The position numbers were made by a program, and so were the translations under genes. Below the pieces are notes generated by a model. It was not told the origin of the DNA. It saw only the letters and a program-made list of their open reading frames with translations, and made no database searches. Below, one piece after another: positions 52,801 through 61,000 of a stretch of 64,000 nt of DNA; the stretch's first letter is position 1, and each line of letters starts with the position of its first letter. The DNA comes from Phyllobacterium sp. 628. GTDB lineage: Bacteria > Pseudomonadota > Alphaproteobacteria > Rhizobiales > Rhizobiaceae. The stretch is taken from positions 62,001 through 126,000 of the forward strand of contig NZ_CP050302.1 in assembly GCF_014189505.1 (NCBI RefSeq). Direction: 5' to 3'.

Positions 52801-53155
52801 CCTTCACATCCGCTGCAACCAATTTTGGATCAACGGGAGGTGGTGCATCCTTGTGTGTTGCAACAGCAGTGTTGAACTTCACCTCGGATGGATCGGCGAC
52901 CGGATCTATTTTGGGTATAACAAGCACAACACCCGGCTCGATCACCTGATCGACGCGCAATCCATTGGCTTTGGCAATCGCCTGACCACCATCACGATGG
53001 CCCAATGTCTGGGCAATCACCTGCGGTGTTTGCCCTCTGCTGGCGGTATAGGTTGGTTTTGCAGCAGCCGCCGCAGCAGCAGCGATGGCGTTCTGCCTGA
53101 GGATTTCGATGTCACGGAAGAATTTTGCAAGCGAGATACCGTCGGGACCAAACAT
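46817..53155 (-). CDS. 2112-residue modular protein, candidate T3SS substrate
   Basis: The start is taken at the ATG at 53155 (MFGPDGISLAKFF), with AAGGTGA six bases upstream; it aligns with the start of the 1194-residue paralogue. Residues 1-33 are an amphipathic, Ala-rich leader without a Sec signal. Residues about 35-84 form a LysM-like motif (QTPQVIAQTLGHRDGGQAIA...VVLVIPKID). A shared module runs to about 190, then Thr/Lys-rich imperfect repeats, coiled-coil stretches to 860 and a globular block at about 860-1020 (YKIVPMFHIDGSQGS...YYVDVTGKKFENLKDF) that resembles DUF4781. Hydrophobic segments follow near 1060-1110 and 1800-1935, and a Pro/Thr-rich linker near 1980-2040. Large size, no Sec signal and T3SS linkage suggest an effector or translocator. 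Function unknown. Confidence 0.75.
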   Translation of the reverse strand: MFGPDGISLAKFFRDIEILRQNAIAAAAAAAAKPTYTASRGQTPQVIAQTLGHRDGGQAIAKANGLRVDQVIEPGVVLVIPKIDPVADPSEVKFNTAVATHKDAPPPVDPKLVAADVKGGKSIEQIAAERKISTDEVKAGIEASGLQIKTTEPTSNNGDVKTTEIVDKATSKVVATHYVDYQHGGTTSKVTDADGKEVTQVQYGDGTSSHTVTDTKSGETSTRVEDAKTGKVTETSVDKDKRVKQTITEKSGNETRKTEKLSFNGYQLTTAPDGSSTLVREADGMQVAMKAGSPEASLAKTLFDVNPNSSDPAKAKEGAVVKTSIDAMLLGKNYQELDAAAQAKTKETQAAIAKYGAGQATPPTPMAPSGKPWVQVGTVWVDPEVAKAMAAENTAGAKLIDVSTKIKQANDQLNVYALDPDYKSAFKGAQKILDKSLAPHDLQWNRPEATGTLEEARQQLAATNKQVTTAGTTAKEYAEAERLTGEAIVKQGQLPPSVDKNATVAMPAGSHYDPEKADVQQKAKSAEVNDLFAQAATHTARGDKAFSDYLVGMKQEKLGAAKPGTAEYTQAKQELDQALSQQDKAGKNVHTAEVYQTYHDANKTVTGLKETAQGIKDRVVDEDRQKNPWRYDRNKENSTGGGDYLGKIKEQKVVEDEKDHQLYLETKYEHGDLKRVQLTYALSDKNVYAEYKDREVNKQWQNLIQGPPEMCGQGSLASAQSALTSAGIEVKKVQILDLDVQIKDLNAAIPELKKARDDAVAKYGAGTPDVSSGKPQSNGSNVVNAAYTTPLGTGVDASAGNGEKVRIQQGDQWIWVHPAVANAQSALDTATSQRDAAEQARKRTVSDLNKLEFALTQPMKLIDDGGSEAYAKNLESTYFEKRRDQALQDYQLKMQDLYSAGYTEQFKTTKIGDDLDKTVRSAFQLNGSDAETLEKITGEIHDIAGDSVNYKIVPMFHIDGSQGSQPTALIAVKEGGGKVYYVDVTGKKFENLKDFQDNNTQFGEGGKLVVPRSLDMRKGPDSTIPLEVVSARNFTVAEKIIDPVVATVTTVATVASFIPPFAPIAAPIAMTGGAYLGGRAVARQVNHLQHGGEWGDTESWMNMGSVASSFIPMAAGGLRTFGMFRTVSEMSATQALRGSIGALRADTPMALRAAEYMSNGGKLNRTARGLDWSSLSIGVPMTVVSVHDIASGNLKGLDLFNAVTGVATGAVGSVFGVRGLMMTRPRKEQSNDGDAFNASLSLLPEPKGPGKFAVPAFDDADVINQVNDFVDFARSRQPASLSAAGREKNWGELWKDYQSHQGKNPDAGPPPEFFNIPGLANPEHLNPAQTGTGSKPKINSISYNKPTITPHTTPEEMGSILPGQLARMEPRELESLTSAQASSIRKAAKANLNDEQLAALETAKKRRDQPAAKTVQSPQTKPTANEKQPDGSGALAAPEKPVITLLTKPREIKKLSSEEIARLNPEELKALRRRQAKAASPDKLETDEHLSALLFAQRRRNAKEKGREFLDIMGERKPPQLRTGLIKVGTLAVGAGAQVAKTLGFPQASGTLNGPSAAMLLSIRSNGSKLAWWTNNHGVQRAFSHAIRGDEPKALDRAEKLWKSGWKGASKPSEAQKEFLIETLKTVAAYGKAYKDERSGVSGADLKLLPKVDGDRFTHPSVAEKVTLKKMNKLADFKVDQTIDRDNVGEAQQRIEDLWNGDPDTFAAAYDRYARTEGARKAYDDLHSFLLSKFENEDPKLKGQIDWKRAENLVGSSMSAETHLGFLFKAGALAAPTNALLSVMLTKHTGDMNLVQWVGQDAGNLLRALPAVLIQTAYLKAVQNVANIKMEKGPMTPEKQAKIDELGKKKDEMNFRSDKTAWQTSLPGFLLLGGVAASLPEGGTLKSILYGVQAAGGLAWYAAQRPPKWMPTLSERVNENMRMVGIATSIGVPLYMLIDSFLPNDRDKSKDKSNLDVLLDFNRVMGTLGDLYHKVFGDDQPTTPVPVPSGTTPMPVKTSAPPATPITPPATPKKTPPLTTSTQPPKPHGGVKSIAFETKAEPGSIEAEIDFQLHRAMIMLDPAYANTKERAEYEAAGPGNSVFAWENMRGSAVNMMNTLAADSKREDMALSA

Positions 53156-53245
53156 GAAATCACCTTTGTCTCGGGCAACGCCCGGTTGCTCTGCCCTCGG
53201 GCCATCAAAAGCTGACCACAGGATACGCATCATAATTCATACATC

Positions 53246-53275
53246 ATGTGAAATAATATTGTGAGGAATTTGTGA
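53246..53275 (-). promoter_or_regulatory. TTGTGA direct repeats upstream of the 2112-residue gene
   Basis: Written on the forward strand: ATGTGA at 53246, TTGTGA at 53259 and TTGTGA at 53270. The last two are 11 bases apart. A TATGAT-like -10 lies about 24 bases further on toward the gene. Same half-site and same spacing as upstream of the secretin operon. Confidence 0.45.
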
Positions 53276-53357
53276 AGCCAAAAAGCGACTTTTTAATTAC
53301 AAAACTTACAGAGGTATCCGCTTCATAAATACTCTTCACAACGCCGCCTCCAGCAGC

Positions 53358-53858
53358 TCAGATGGAGAAATTTTTGCCGAAAAGCCTCTCTGCATACCAT
53401 TGCAGATGATCCGGCACGGGCTCGTTGTCGAAGCTCGTGCCTTGCTCCGAGTATATTTGTACACAGCCTGCAGGTGTTTCTTTAAAGGAAATCGTCACTG
53501 TACTGAGATACACAAGCTTGTGACGGCACTTGATTGTGAGGATGTATGTTATGCGTTGCCCCTCGACAATTTCCTCATAACGCTGTTTTGCCCGGTACCA
53601 TTTTCCATCCGGTGTTCCAAAACCAAAGACCGTTTCACTGTCGATACGGAAATCAAAACTGACATAAGAAAACAGATTACCCGTCCGATCGCGCCGTAAA
53701 TACACATCGATAGGCCGCGACCACTCGTCAAAAGCCGCTTGCGGAGAAATATCCAAACGCTTTTCGAAAACGGCCGTGCCGCGTTTTATCACCCGCACCG
53801 GCGCCTCCTCCGAACTCTTGCGGTCCAAGCTGGTTCTGGATGTGACCATCTTAAACAA
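53358..53858 (-). CDS. SRPBCC/START-like domain protein
   Basis: 166 residues; TTG start at 53858 with GGGGAGG seven bases upstream (ATG at codon 4 is the alternative). It has the helix-grip pattern of AHSA1/SRPBCC proteins: TAVFEKRLDISPQAAFDEWSRPIDVYL, RYEEIVEGQRITYILTI, STVTISFKETPAGCVQIYSEQGTSF, ending in a C-terminal amphipathic helix. Proteins of this fold bind hydrophobic ligands or act as co-chaperones. It lies directly between the giant gene and the sensing set. A role as a cargo chaperone is only a possibility. Confidence 0.8.
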   Translation of the reverse strand: MFKMVTSRTSLDRKSSEEAPVRVIKRGTAVFEKRLDISPQAAFDEWSRPIDVYLRRDRTGNLFSYVSFDFRIDSETVFGFGTPDGKWYRAKQRYEEIVEGQRITYILTIKCRHKLVYLSTVTISFKETPAGCVQIYSEQGTSFDNEPVPDHLQWYAERLFGKNFSI

Positions 53859-53899
53859 GACGAAACCTCCCCGGACCGAGAATGATACGGTGTGAAAAT

Positions 53900-54919
53900 C
53901 TATTGGGAATTGGCCGCTTTTATCTCGGTGGCGAAACGCGCAAGCAGCCTGTCGCGCGTGTCGGAAGCGCCATAGATAGAAAAATCATAGTCAATCAGCT
54001 TCAGCGAAGAGATATCCGGTGCTCCTTGCGGCACCTCTGATTTTGCGTTGGACGGCACCTGATTTTGTCCGGCCTTCGCGCCCGTAGCCTGCCCTTCCGG
54101 GCTCAGGGCGTAATCAACAAAGCGCTTGGCATTTTCAATGTTCTGCGCACCTTTCACGATACCGACACCGCCGATTTCGTAACCGGTTCCTTCGCAAGGG
54201 GCGACGATCTCCAGCGGGAAACCGGCCTGTTTCAATGTCACAGCATCATGCATGAAAGCAATACCGATAAGGGTTTCACCTCGGGCAGCGTCTTTCACCG
54301 GTGCAGCACCAGATTTCGTGTAACTATTAATGTTGGCATCGAGGGCTTTGAAGTACTTAAAGCTCTCGTCTTCTCCGAAAAGCTGTACCAAGGTCGCCAA
54401 TGCCGTGTAAGCCGTACCTGACGTTGCCGGATTGGCGATCTGAATTTCACCGCGATAGGCTTCATTTGTAAGATCCTTCCAGCAGGCCGGTGCCGGCAAA
54501 CCCTTCTTGCGCAAAAGATCGGCGTTGTACGCGAAACCGAGAGCGCCGGCATAGATGCCTGAAGCCTGTCCTTTGGATATTTCTTCAAAATTGTTGGCCC
54601 ATCCAAGGAGATCCTTCTTGTTTGGTGATATGTACTTTTCCAAGAGGTTTTCGGATGCGGCCTGCAACTGCAGGTCGCCCGTGCCACCCCACCATACATC
54701 CACCTTGGGATTGTCCTTTTCGGCACGAAGCTGAGCCAGAATTTCGCCTGTGCTCTTACGTACCATGGAGACTTGGGTACCGGATTTCTGTTCGAAGCTT
54801 GTCTTCATTTCAGCGCACCAGCGTTCGTCGGCGCCGCACAGCACACTCAAACGTTCGGCCGATAATGCGCCGCCCGTTGTCACCAAAAGAATGGCTGCTG
54901 TCAAAAGAAGCTTTTTCAT
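53900..54919 (-). CDS. periplasmic solute-binding protein (family 1, iron/phosphoglycerate type)
   Basis: 339 residues from the ATG at 54919 (GGGAGGA upstream) with a signal peptide ending at LSAE. It has the AfuA/PgtC-like features LSVLCGADERWCAEMKTSFEQKSG, DVWWGGTGDLQLQAASENLLEKY and DLTNEAYRGEIQIANPATSGTAYT, and ends near ARFATEIKAANSQ. No permease or ATPase gene is near; instead a response regulator and a histidine kinase with a large extracellular domain start divergently. It is likely to be a ligand-presenting partner of that kinase, as in the PgtC/PgtB type of sensing, rather than a transporter part. Confidence 0.88.
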   Translation of the reverse strand: MKKLLLTAAILLVTTGGALSAERLSVLCGADERWCAEMKTSFEQKSGTQVSMVRKSTGEILAQLRAEKDNPKVDVWWGGTGDLQLQAASENLLEKYISPNKKDLLGWANNFEEISKGQASGIYAGALGFAYNADLLRKKGLPAPACWKDLTNEAYRGEIQIANPATSGTAYTALATLVQLFGEDESFKYFKALDANINSYTKSGAAPVKDAARGETLIGIAFMHDAVTLKQAGFPLEIVAPCEGTGYEIGGVGIVKGAQNIENAKRFVDYALSPEGQATGAKAGQNQVPSNAKSEVPQGAPDISSLKLIDYDFSIYGASDTRDRLLARFATEIKAANSQ

Positions 54920-55149
54920 CCTGTTCCTCCCGGAAACCCGCAAACGCCAAAGCGCTCACACCTGCTCACATAAAGGAGTAATGAGGGTTACTGCAATCTG
55001 CATTTGATTGCGTACATGACAACCGCCCGGTTTTTTTCTTTCAATTGTTACAGTATCCGATAGTCCGATGTATTCATCCGCTGGCTGACAAAGTCTCTTA
55101 TTCATACTAGAACTCACAACATGTGAGCATGGCCGTGGGAGGACTTGTT

Positions 55150-55893
55150 TTGAATGTTTCACCGGTTCGAATTCTGATCGTCGAAGACGATCCTGATATG
55201 TCCGAAGTTATTGCTGATCTGGTGGAATCGGAGGGGTGGGAAGCCATTCGCGTTTTTTCTGCGGAGGAAGCGCTGGAAAGAATTGACGACGCGTCCATCT
55301 CTCTGCTTTTGGTCGACCATAATCTGCCCGGTATTTCCGGCCGCTCGCTGGCACAGCGGTTTCGGCGTGACACGGACAAGGGAATTATTATGGTCACGGC
55401 TGCCGGCAGCTCGATTGACCGTGTGCTGGGACTGGAAACAGCCGCCGATGATTATGTCGTCAAGCCATTTGAGCCGATCGAGCTGGCGGCGCGCATTAAG
55501 GCCGTTCTGCGCCGGTCAGGGAATACGAGCCGCACCACGGAGCAACCCGAACGGCAGGTGAATACCAAAACGATCAAAATAGGCGATTGGCTGATCGATC
55601 TGGAAGCACGCATGGCGTATTCTACAAGCAACCCTGTCGCGACGCTTACCAACGCCGAATTCTCATTGCTCGAAATATTGGCGGCAAAGCCGGGGACCTC
55701 TATCGACCGTGTCGAAATCCTGCAGCGTCTCGGTTCAGACGGACGGCTCTACATTGACCGCAACATTGATGTCCTCGTCTTAAGGCTGAGGCGCAAGATT
55801 GAACGCAACCCATCCATGCCAAAGCACATCAAGACCAATCGCGGTAAAGGTTATATGCTTGTTCTTGACGCAGCAGAGCAGGCTGCCCAGTGA
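55150..55893 (+). CDS. OmpR-family response regulator
   Basis: 247 residues from a TTG at 55150, which has GGGAGGA six bases upstream and puts the receiver domain at the usual distance; the ATG at 55129 has no ribosome site. Receiver (about 5-120): ILIVEDDPDM acidic pocket, phosphorylated Asp in LLVDHNLPG near residue 52, KPF near 101. The winged-helix output domain (about 150-240) has LTNAEFSLLEILAAKPGTSI and HIKTNRGKGYML. It overlaps the kinase gene by 4 bases and binds, by family rule, direct repeats of about 10-11 bp. The TTGTGA repeats around the T3SS genes are candidate targets. Confidence 0.93.
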   Translation: MNVSPVRILIVEDDPDMSEVIADLVESEGWEAIRVFSAEEALERIDDASISLLLVDHNLPGISGRSLAQRFRRDTDKGIIMVTAAGSSIDRVLGLETAADDYVVKPFEPIELAARIKAVLRRSGNTSRTTEQPERQVNTKTIKIGDWLIDLEARMAYSTSNPVATLTNAEFSLLEILAAKPGTSIDRVEILQRLGSDGRLYIDRNIDVLVLRLRRKIERNPSMPKHIKTNRGKGYMLVLDAAEQAAQ

Positions 55894-57965
55894 TTGCCGA
55901 CCGGTTCTTCAATTCGATCGCCTTCCGTATCCCTCTCGCCATCGGCTTTATTTGTGCACTTGTGCTGCTGCTCTCTCTGATGGCGGTAAAAAGCCTGACG
56001 GATGCCAAGGCTCAAATGACATCCTACGGCGTACAGACCTACGCTGATCTCGCTGTTGCCTCCAATATTTCCCGCCAGGCATCGGCGCTGCTCTCATCCG
56101 CGCCCTTCATCCTCAACACAACCTCGCCATACCGGCTCTCCGACGAAAGTCTGTCCATTGCCGAACAGATTGATTCCTTGAGCGGATATATTGCCCGCAA
56201 TGGCGGATCATCCGGCGGTGCCAATGCTCCAGGTACAGCGGAATTGGTCGAGGCACTGGGATTGGTCCGCGCAACCACCTTGAAGCTGGCCGCCGCCGCA
56301 GAGGAGGCGCAACTCTACAAAGACAAGATTGCCCGTAACGTCGAAACAATCCGGCATATCGAGGGTTCGGGCACCGAACCGGATCTGCAGCTCAGACAAT
56401 TCGCATTGAACGCAGCGTCTGCCGATAGCCTCTTCAGCCTCGGCGAAATGCGCCGGTCTTATCTTCGCCGTTCCACAATCGCCCTGACGGATGCTGCCGC
56501 AGAGCGGCAATCTGTTCAATACAGCATCTACGAGCAAATCTTTCAGATGCGTGAGACCTATTTGCGCCGCTTCATCGAGATGCGCAGCATCTTGAGCGAG
56601 ATGCGCAATGCATCACAGAAGCTCACCGCCGGGCTCGAACAACAGAGCCAATTGCTTCGAAGTGACTTCAATTCCGGTATTGCTGCCATATCCAACAATC
56701 TCGACAGTATGCGGACCTTTGTTCTTGCAACGGTGCTGCTTGCAATCATCCTCTGTGTTGTCACAGTCTATTATTCGATCATCCGTGTGTCCGCCGGGAT
56801 TGCCAGAATTTCGGATGCCTTGAACCGATTGGCAAGAGGCGAAAAAGACGTCCGCCTGCCCCTAGTTGGAACAAACGAAACGGAATTGCAGGATCTTATT
56901 CGAGCGTTCAATGCTTTCAAAAGCAGTGTCGAACGCTTCAATCATCTGCATATCCGGGCAACGCGCGCCGCCCGCACGATCCGCTGGACATTCCGCAGCA
57001 TGAATGAAGGCATCGCCCTGTTCGACGCGAATGGCAGAGCCATGGCGATGAACCGGCGTATTGTTGAATTTGCCGGCGTCGGAGCAGCGGCCCGTACCTG
57101 GAGCCTGCCGCAACTGGCTTCGGCGTTCACCGTACCCATTGAAGCAGAAGCACCGGATGGTGTGCCGAGCATTACACGCGTCAGCAAGAACAACAGGATT
57201 CTTGAAGTTTCCCGCACGGATCAGCCGGGTGACCGTTCCATTGTCGTCGTACGCGACATCACTGAACAGGAAATGCAGGAACAGGAAGTCCAGCGGGCGA
57301 AAAGGCTTGATGGCATGGTGCGCCTCAGTCATCAACTCAGCCATGAGCTTGGCAATATGATCGGGATTGTGGTTGGCAGCGTCGGCATGCTGGAAAAGAT
57401 GGGCACGCTTTCCGATGCCCAAAAGCGCAATGTCGCGCGCATCCGCAAAGCCTCGGAACGGGGCAAAGAACTGGTGGAAGGCATGCTTTCCTTTGCCAGC
57501 AAACAGCACAACAGTCCGGTACGGTGTGACCTGCGAAAAACACTGCGCGGCATCGAGGATGTCTTGCATGTCATACTGGGGCCGCAGATCAGTCTCACCA
57601 TATCCGCACCCGGAAACTTGCCTGAAGTGTCGCTTGATCCGGGCCTGTTTGAACAGGCAATCGTCAATATCTGCCGCAACTCGGCAGCAGCTATGCCCGA
57701 TGGTGGCGACATCAGTATAAGGCTTGAACGCTTGGACAATCGGGTGCGTGTCATCGTTACGGATACCGGCAAGGGGATACCGCCCGAACTCATCGACCGT
57801 GTTTTCGAACCGTATTTCACCACACGGAGATCATCCGGCGGGACCGGACTTGGATTGGCAATCGTCTATGGCTTCGTACGCCAGGCAAATGGCGACATAA
57901 CGCTGACTTCCACAGTCGATGTTGGAACTGTAATTACCATGTCGTTCCTTGAAATGAAGCAGTAA
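55890..57965 (+). CDS. sensor histidine kinase with large periplasmic domain
   Basis: 691 residues; GTG start overlapping the regulator stop. A membrane helix near 12-35 and another near 277-297 enclose a helical periplasmic sensor of about 240 residues. A HAMP linker (SAGIARISDALNRLARGEKDVRLP) follows, then a PAS-like region, the phosphoacceptor box HQLSHELGNMIGIV near residue 483, and the ATPase with DTGKGIPPELIDRVFEPYF and GGTGLGLAIVYGFV. The HELGN box differs from the common HELRTPL. It pairs with the OmpR-type regulator and probably reads the binding protein at 53900. Confidence 0.93.
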   Translation: MIADRFFNSIAFRIPLAIGFICALVLLLSLMAVKSLTDAKAQMTSYGVQTYADLAVASNISRQASALLSSAPFILNTTSPYRLSDESLSIAEQIDSLSGYIARNGGSSGGANAPGTAELVEALGLVRATTLKLAAAAEEAQLYKDKIARNVETIRHIEGSGTEPDLQLRQFALNAASADSLFSLGEMRRSYLRRSTIALTDAAAERQSVQYSIYEQIFQMRETYLRRFIEMRSILSEMRNASQKLTAGLEQQSQLLRSDFNSGIAAISNNLDSMRTFVLATVLLAIILCVVTVYYSIIRVSAGIARISDALNRLARGEKDVRLPLVGTNETELQDLIRAFNAFKSSVERFNHLHIRATRAARTIRWTFRSMNEGIALFDANGRAMAMNRRIVEFAGVGAAARTWSLPQLASAFTVPIEAEAPDGVPSITRVSKNNRILEVSRTDQPGDRSIVVVRDITEQEMQEQEVQRAKRLDGMVRLSHQLSHELGNMIGIVVGSVGMLEKMGTLSDAQKRNVARIRKASERGKELVEGMLSFASKQHNSPVRCDLRKTLRGIEDVLHVILGPQISLTISAPGNLPEVSLDPGLFEQAIVNICRNSAAAMPDGGDISIRLERLDNRVRVIVTDTGKGIPPELIDRVFEPYFTTRRSSGGTGLGLAIVYGFVRQANGDITLTSTVDVGTVITMSFLEMKQ

Positions 57966-58040
57966 CACGCTTTTGTTCGCGGATACCGTAAATGGCACCC
58001 ACTTGTCCTGAAGACAGCACCGTTTAATCCCGGGAGCGGT

Positions 58041-61000
58041 CTAGTTCGTCAGGATAAGGTTTTGCCCTACCCAGTCGGCCAGTTCCGGAATCGTGCGCGC
58101 ACGGCCCTCCGATGGGTCACGGGATACGGTGCCGCCGTCGGGCATTTTCAGAGGCGGCAGACGTTCGGGTGCAGACATCGGATACTGCCTGCTGTTCTTA
58201 TCGGGTTTCACCTCGTGCACGTTCCGGACAAACTCCTTCAGCCTTGCGTCATCGGTGGAGGTCCGCAGCATTTCCGTCAGAGCTTCGGGGGTCATCTTGA
58301 GCTGTTTGGCAAGCGGCTCAATAATCGAGCCGACACTGTTTCCCTCATCATCGTGATCAGCGAGAATTTTTGCAGCTTCCGGTCTGAAATTGGCTTTGAT
58401 CAGAAACTGTTCCGTGGGGCCTTCATAATAGCTCGCAGCCTGGCTCTTGCGAATATTGTTGTAGACCATTTCACCAACAATCCCGACGACCGCAAGTCCA
58501 GCGCCCCACAATCCGGCCTTGGGGGATTTCATCATCGACAGGAATGTTCCCAGCGTGGTGGTCGCGGCAAAGGCAGAATTGGCCCACTTGCCCTTGGCGA
58601 CGTGGTCAAGGGTATAGGCAACCATCAGCACGCCGCCGGCACGATCAAAATATTTGGAGAACCAGTTCCATTTCGGCGTGCCGCTGACTTCGGCGAAACT
58701 GGAAGCCCGGTCAAGAAAGCCACCTTTTGGAAAGCGTCCATTTTCGACCACCGAGCGGGCCAGACCGGCTCCAAACTGACCAGCTTCATAGGCAATGCCG
58801 CCTGTCAGCCAGACGGCAAACGATTTTGAAAGAAGATCCGGGTTCGCGGCGTTCTCGGCCGTGCTGCCGAGATAAAGCAGGCCTTGTATTGCCGCCAATC
58901 CCTTGCCGAAACCTGAGGCTGTCGTAATGCCCGCACGGGGATCAAATTTCGAACCGTCAAAGGACTTGCTCAAACTCTCAAGCGCGGCCTTGCGAGCGGC
59001 CGGGTCGGTTGTTGCATTGGGTCCATTCAGCAGGACGGAAGAACTCTGGGCCAGCTTCCCGTCGACTTGTGCCGGATTGAGACGTGATGCGAGATCGATG
59101 CTTCCCGGCGTGGGCGGCTTATACGCTTTGTTGCCGCCAAGTGCTTCGTAAGCGGCAAGGGTTTTATGCATACCGATGACCGCCCGGCCGGACCAGAACA
59201 GGCTCGGTGTATTGGGAACAGGAACCTTATCGGCAGGCGTCGTGCTTTCTATGTAGGCCTCACCCATCTCTTTCCAAGCGCCTTCACTGTTGTTGACAGC
59301 GAATTGCGTCTGATCATCATGTTCAAGTGTATGGATGCTCGCCTGATAGCGATCAAAACCCGGTAGGCCCTGCAAATCGCTTTCTACACCATGAAGCGCA
59401 GCCAAACTCCGGAAGATCAATGTTCCCTGAGCATCCATTTTGTCTTTGCTGCCAGGGTTTTTGGCAATCGATTCATTGATACCATCAGTCAGTTGTTTCG
59501 TTGATAGGGATGACTTCCAGTCGTCTGCCACAACAAGATGGTCTTTCGAGAATTCCCCGACAATATTCCTGCTATTCGCTACAAGGTCGTCGGCACCTTT
59601 GATGGCGGCATCCAGAACAATAGCGGCATTGGCCACGTCGCCGGAGTTCTTAAGTTGCTTGATAACAGCAAGCGTCAGGGAGGGATCCTCGCCATTGGCG
59701 ACCGCTTTGCGGAAGGGCTCGCCTATTTGATCCGGCATAGCGGCTTTGATCTCCGGATAAGGGATTCCCATTTCCTTGCCGATCTTCTTCTTGTCGTCCA
59801 GCGTGAAGCCGCGCGTCTTCTCTGGAAGTTTGTTTTCCCAATCCGTGAAGGTCTGATCCTGCGTAGACTTGATCGATTTCGCTATCGACAGCGCCCGCTC
59901 GTCGATAATGGTTTTCCCCTGGGGGGCCTTCACGATGTGTCCCATGACGCTTGAGTAATTGGCGACCGTATCGCGCTGCGTTAATTGCAACGAAAATTTG
60001 ATCTCATCAGCAATGTTGGAGTTTTTGCCGCCGAGCAGATGGTCGGGGCTGGCGCCTGAAGCTATTGCCGTGCGCTTGCCAATCGTTTGCTCGATCAGAT
60101 CAATCACTTTCGTCTTCGGATCACCCAGCGCATTGGTCTCTTTATTGGCTTCCTTGAGAATGAGAATTGCCGTTTCCGGCGTTAAATTCTTCGTTACTTC
60201 ATTCAGGGTCTTAGCAGCGCGGCTTGCACCGTCTTCCCGCTGCGCTTCTTTCCCGGCATGGCCATTAAGGCCGTTAAATTTATTCTCGCCCTTGGAATAG
60301 GCCTCCTGAACGCTGCGGGCGGGCTTGCCGACAAGAACTTCATATCCGCTGGCATCAAGGGCGTCGGTGAACTTGATGTCGGCCGGGCCATAGAGTTTCA
60401 AGGTTTCGCGGGCGTTGTTAATGGCGGCTTCGCCGCCGTCAGGAGCATCCTTGGCGAGTGTTTCGAACTGGCGTGTTATTTCGGTCTGAACGTCACCCCA
60501 GCGAGAAGGATCCTGCTGGGCGGCTGTTATCGATGAGCTCAGCGGTTTGAAAACGGCATTGAAGCCATCTTCAACGGCTTTTCGCTCGTCCGACACGATG
60601 GTTTTATACGCGCCTGTCTTTGGTCCCAAGGCTTCAAGGTCGCCCTGCCGCTGATCGAGATACAGCTTCAATGTTTCAGGTGCATAGCCGCCATTCTTTG
60701 CGGCTGAAAGCAAATCTGTGTTTACGGCAAGCTTGAGCGCACGGGTCTTATCGTCCTTTTCCGCCGGTGATACTGCCTTATCGACGTCAGCCTGCAAGGA
60801 ATTGATGGTTTCGAGGCTGGTGCGCCGTTCCTTGCTCAGGACAAGGAGTGATCCACCTTCATTGATCCTGTTGGCGTCTGGAATGGGATTAAACTCCAGA
60901 ATGTCTGAACGGGCCTGATTGTATACCCGTGCAATGCCATCCAGATTTTCAGTTTTTTGAATACGATGGTCGACACGCCCGTCGACTTCCTGTTCCGGAT

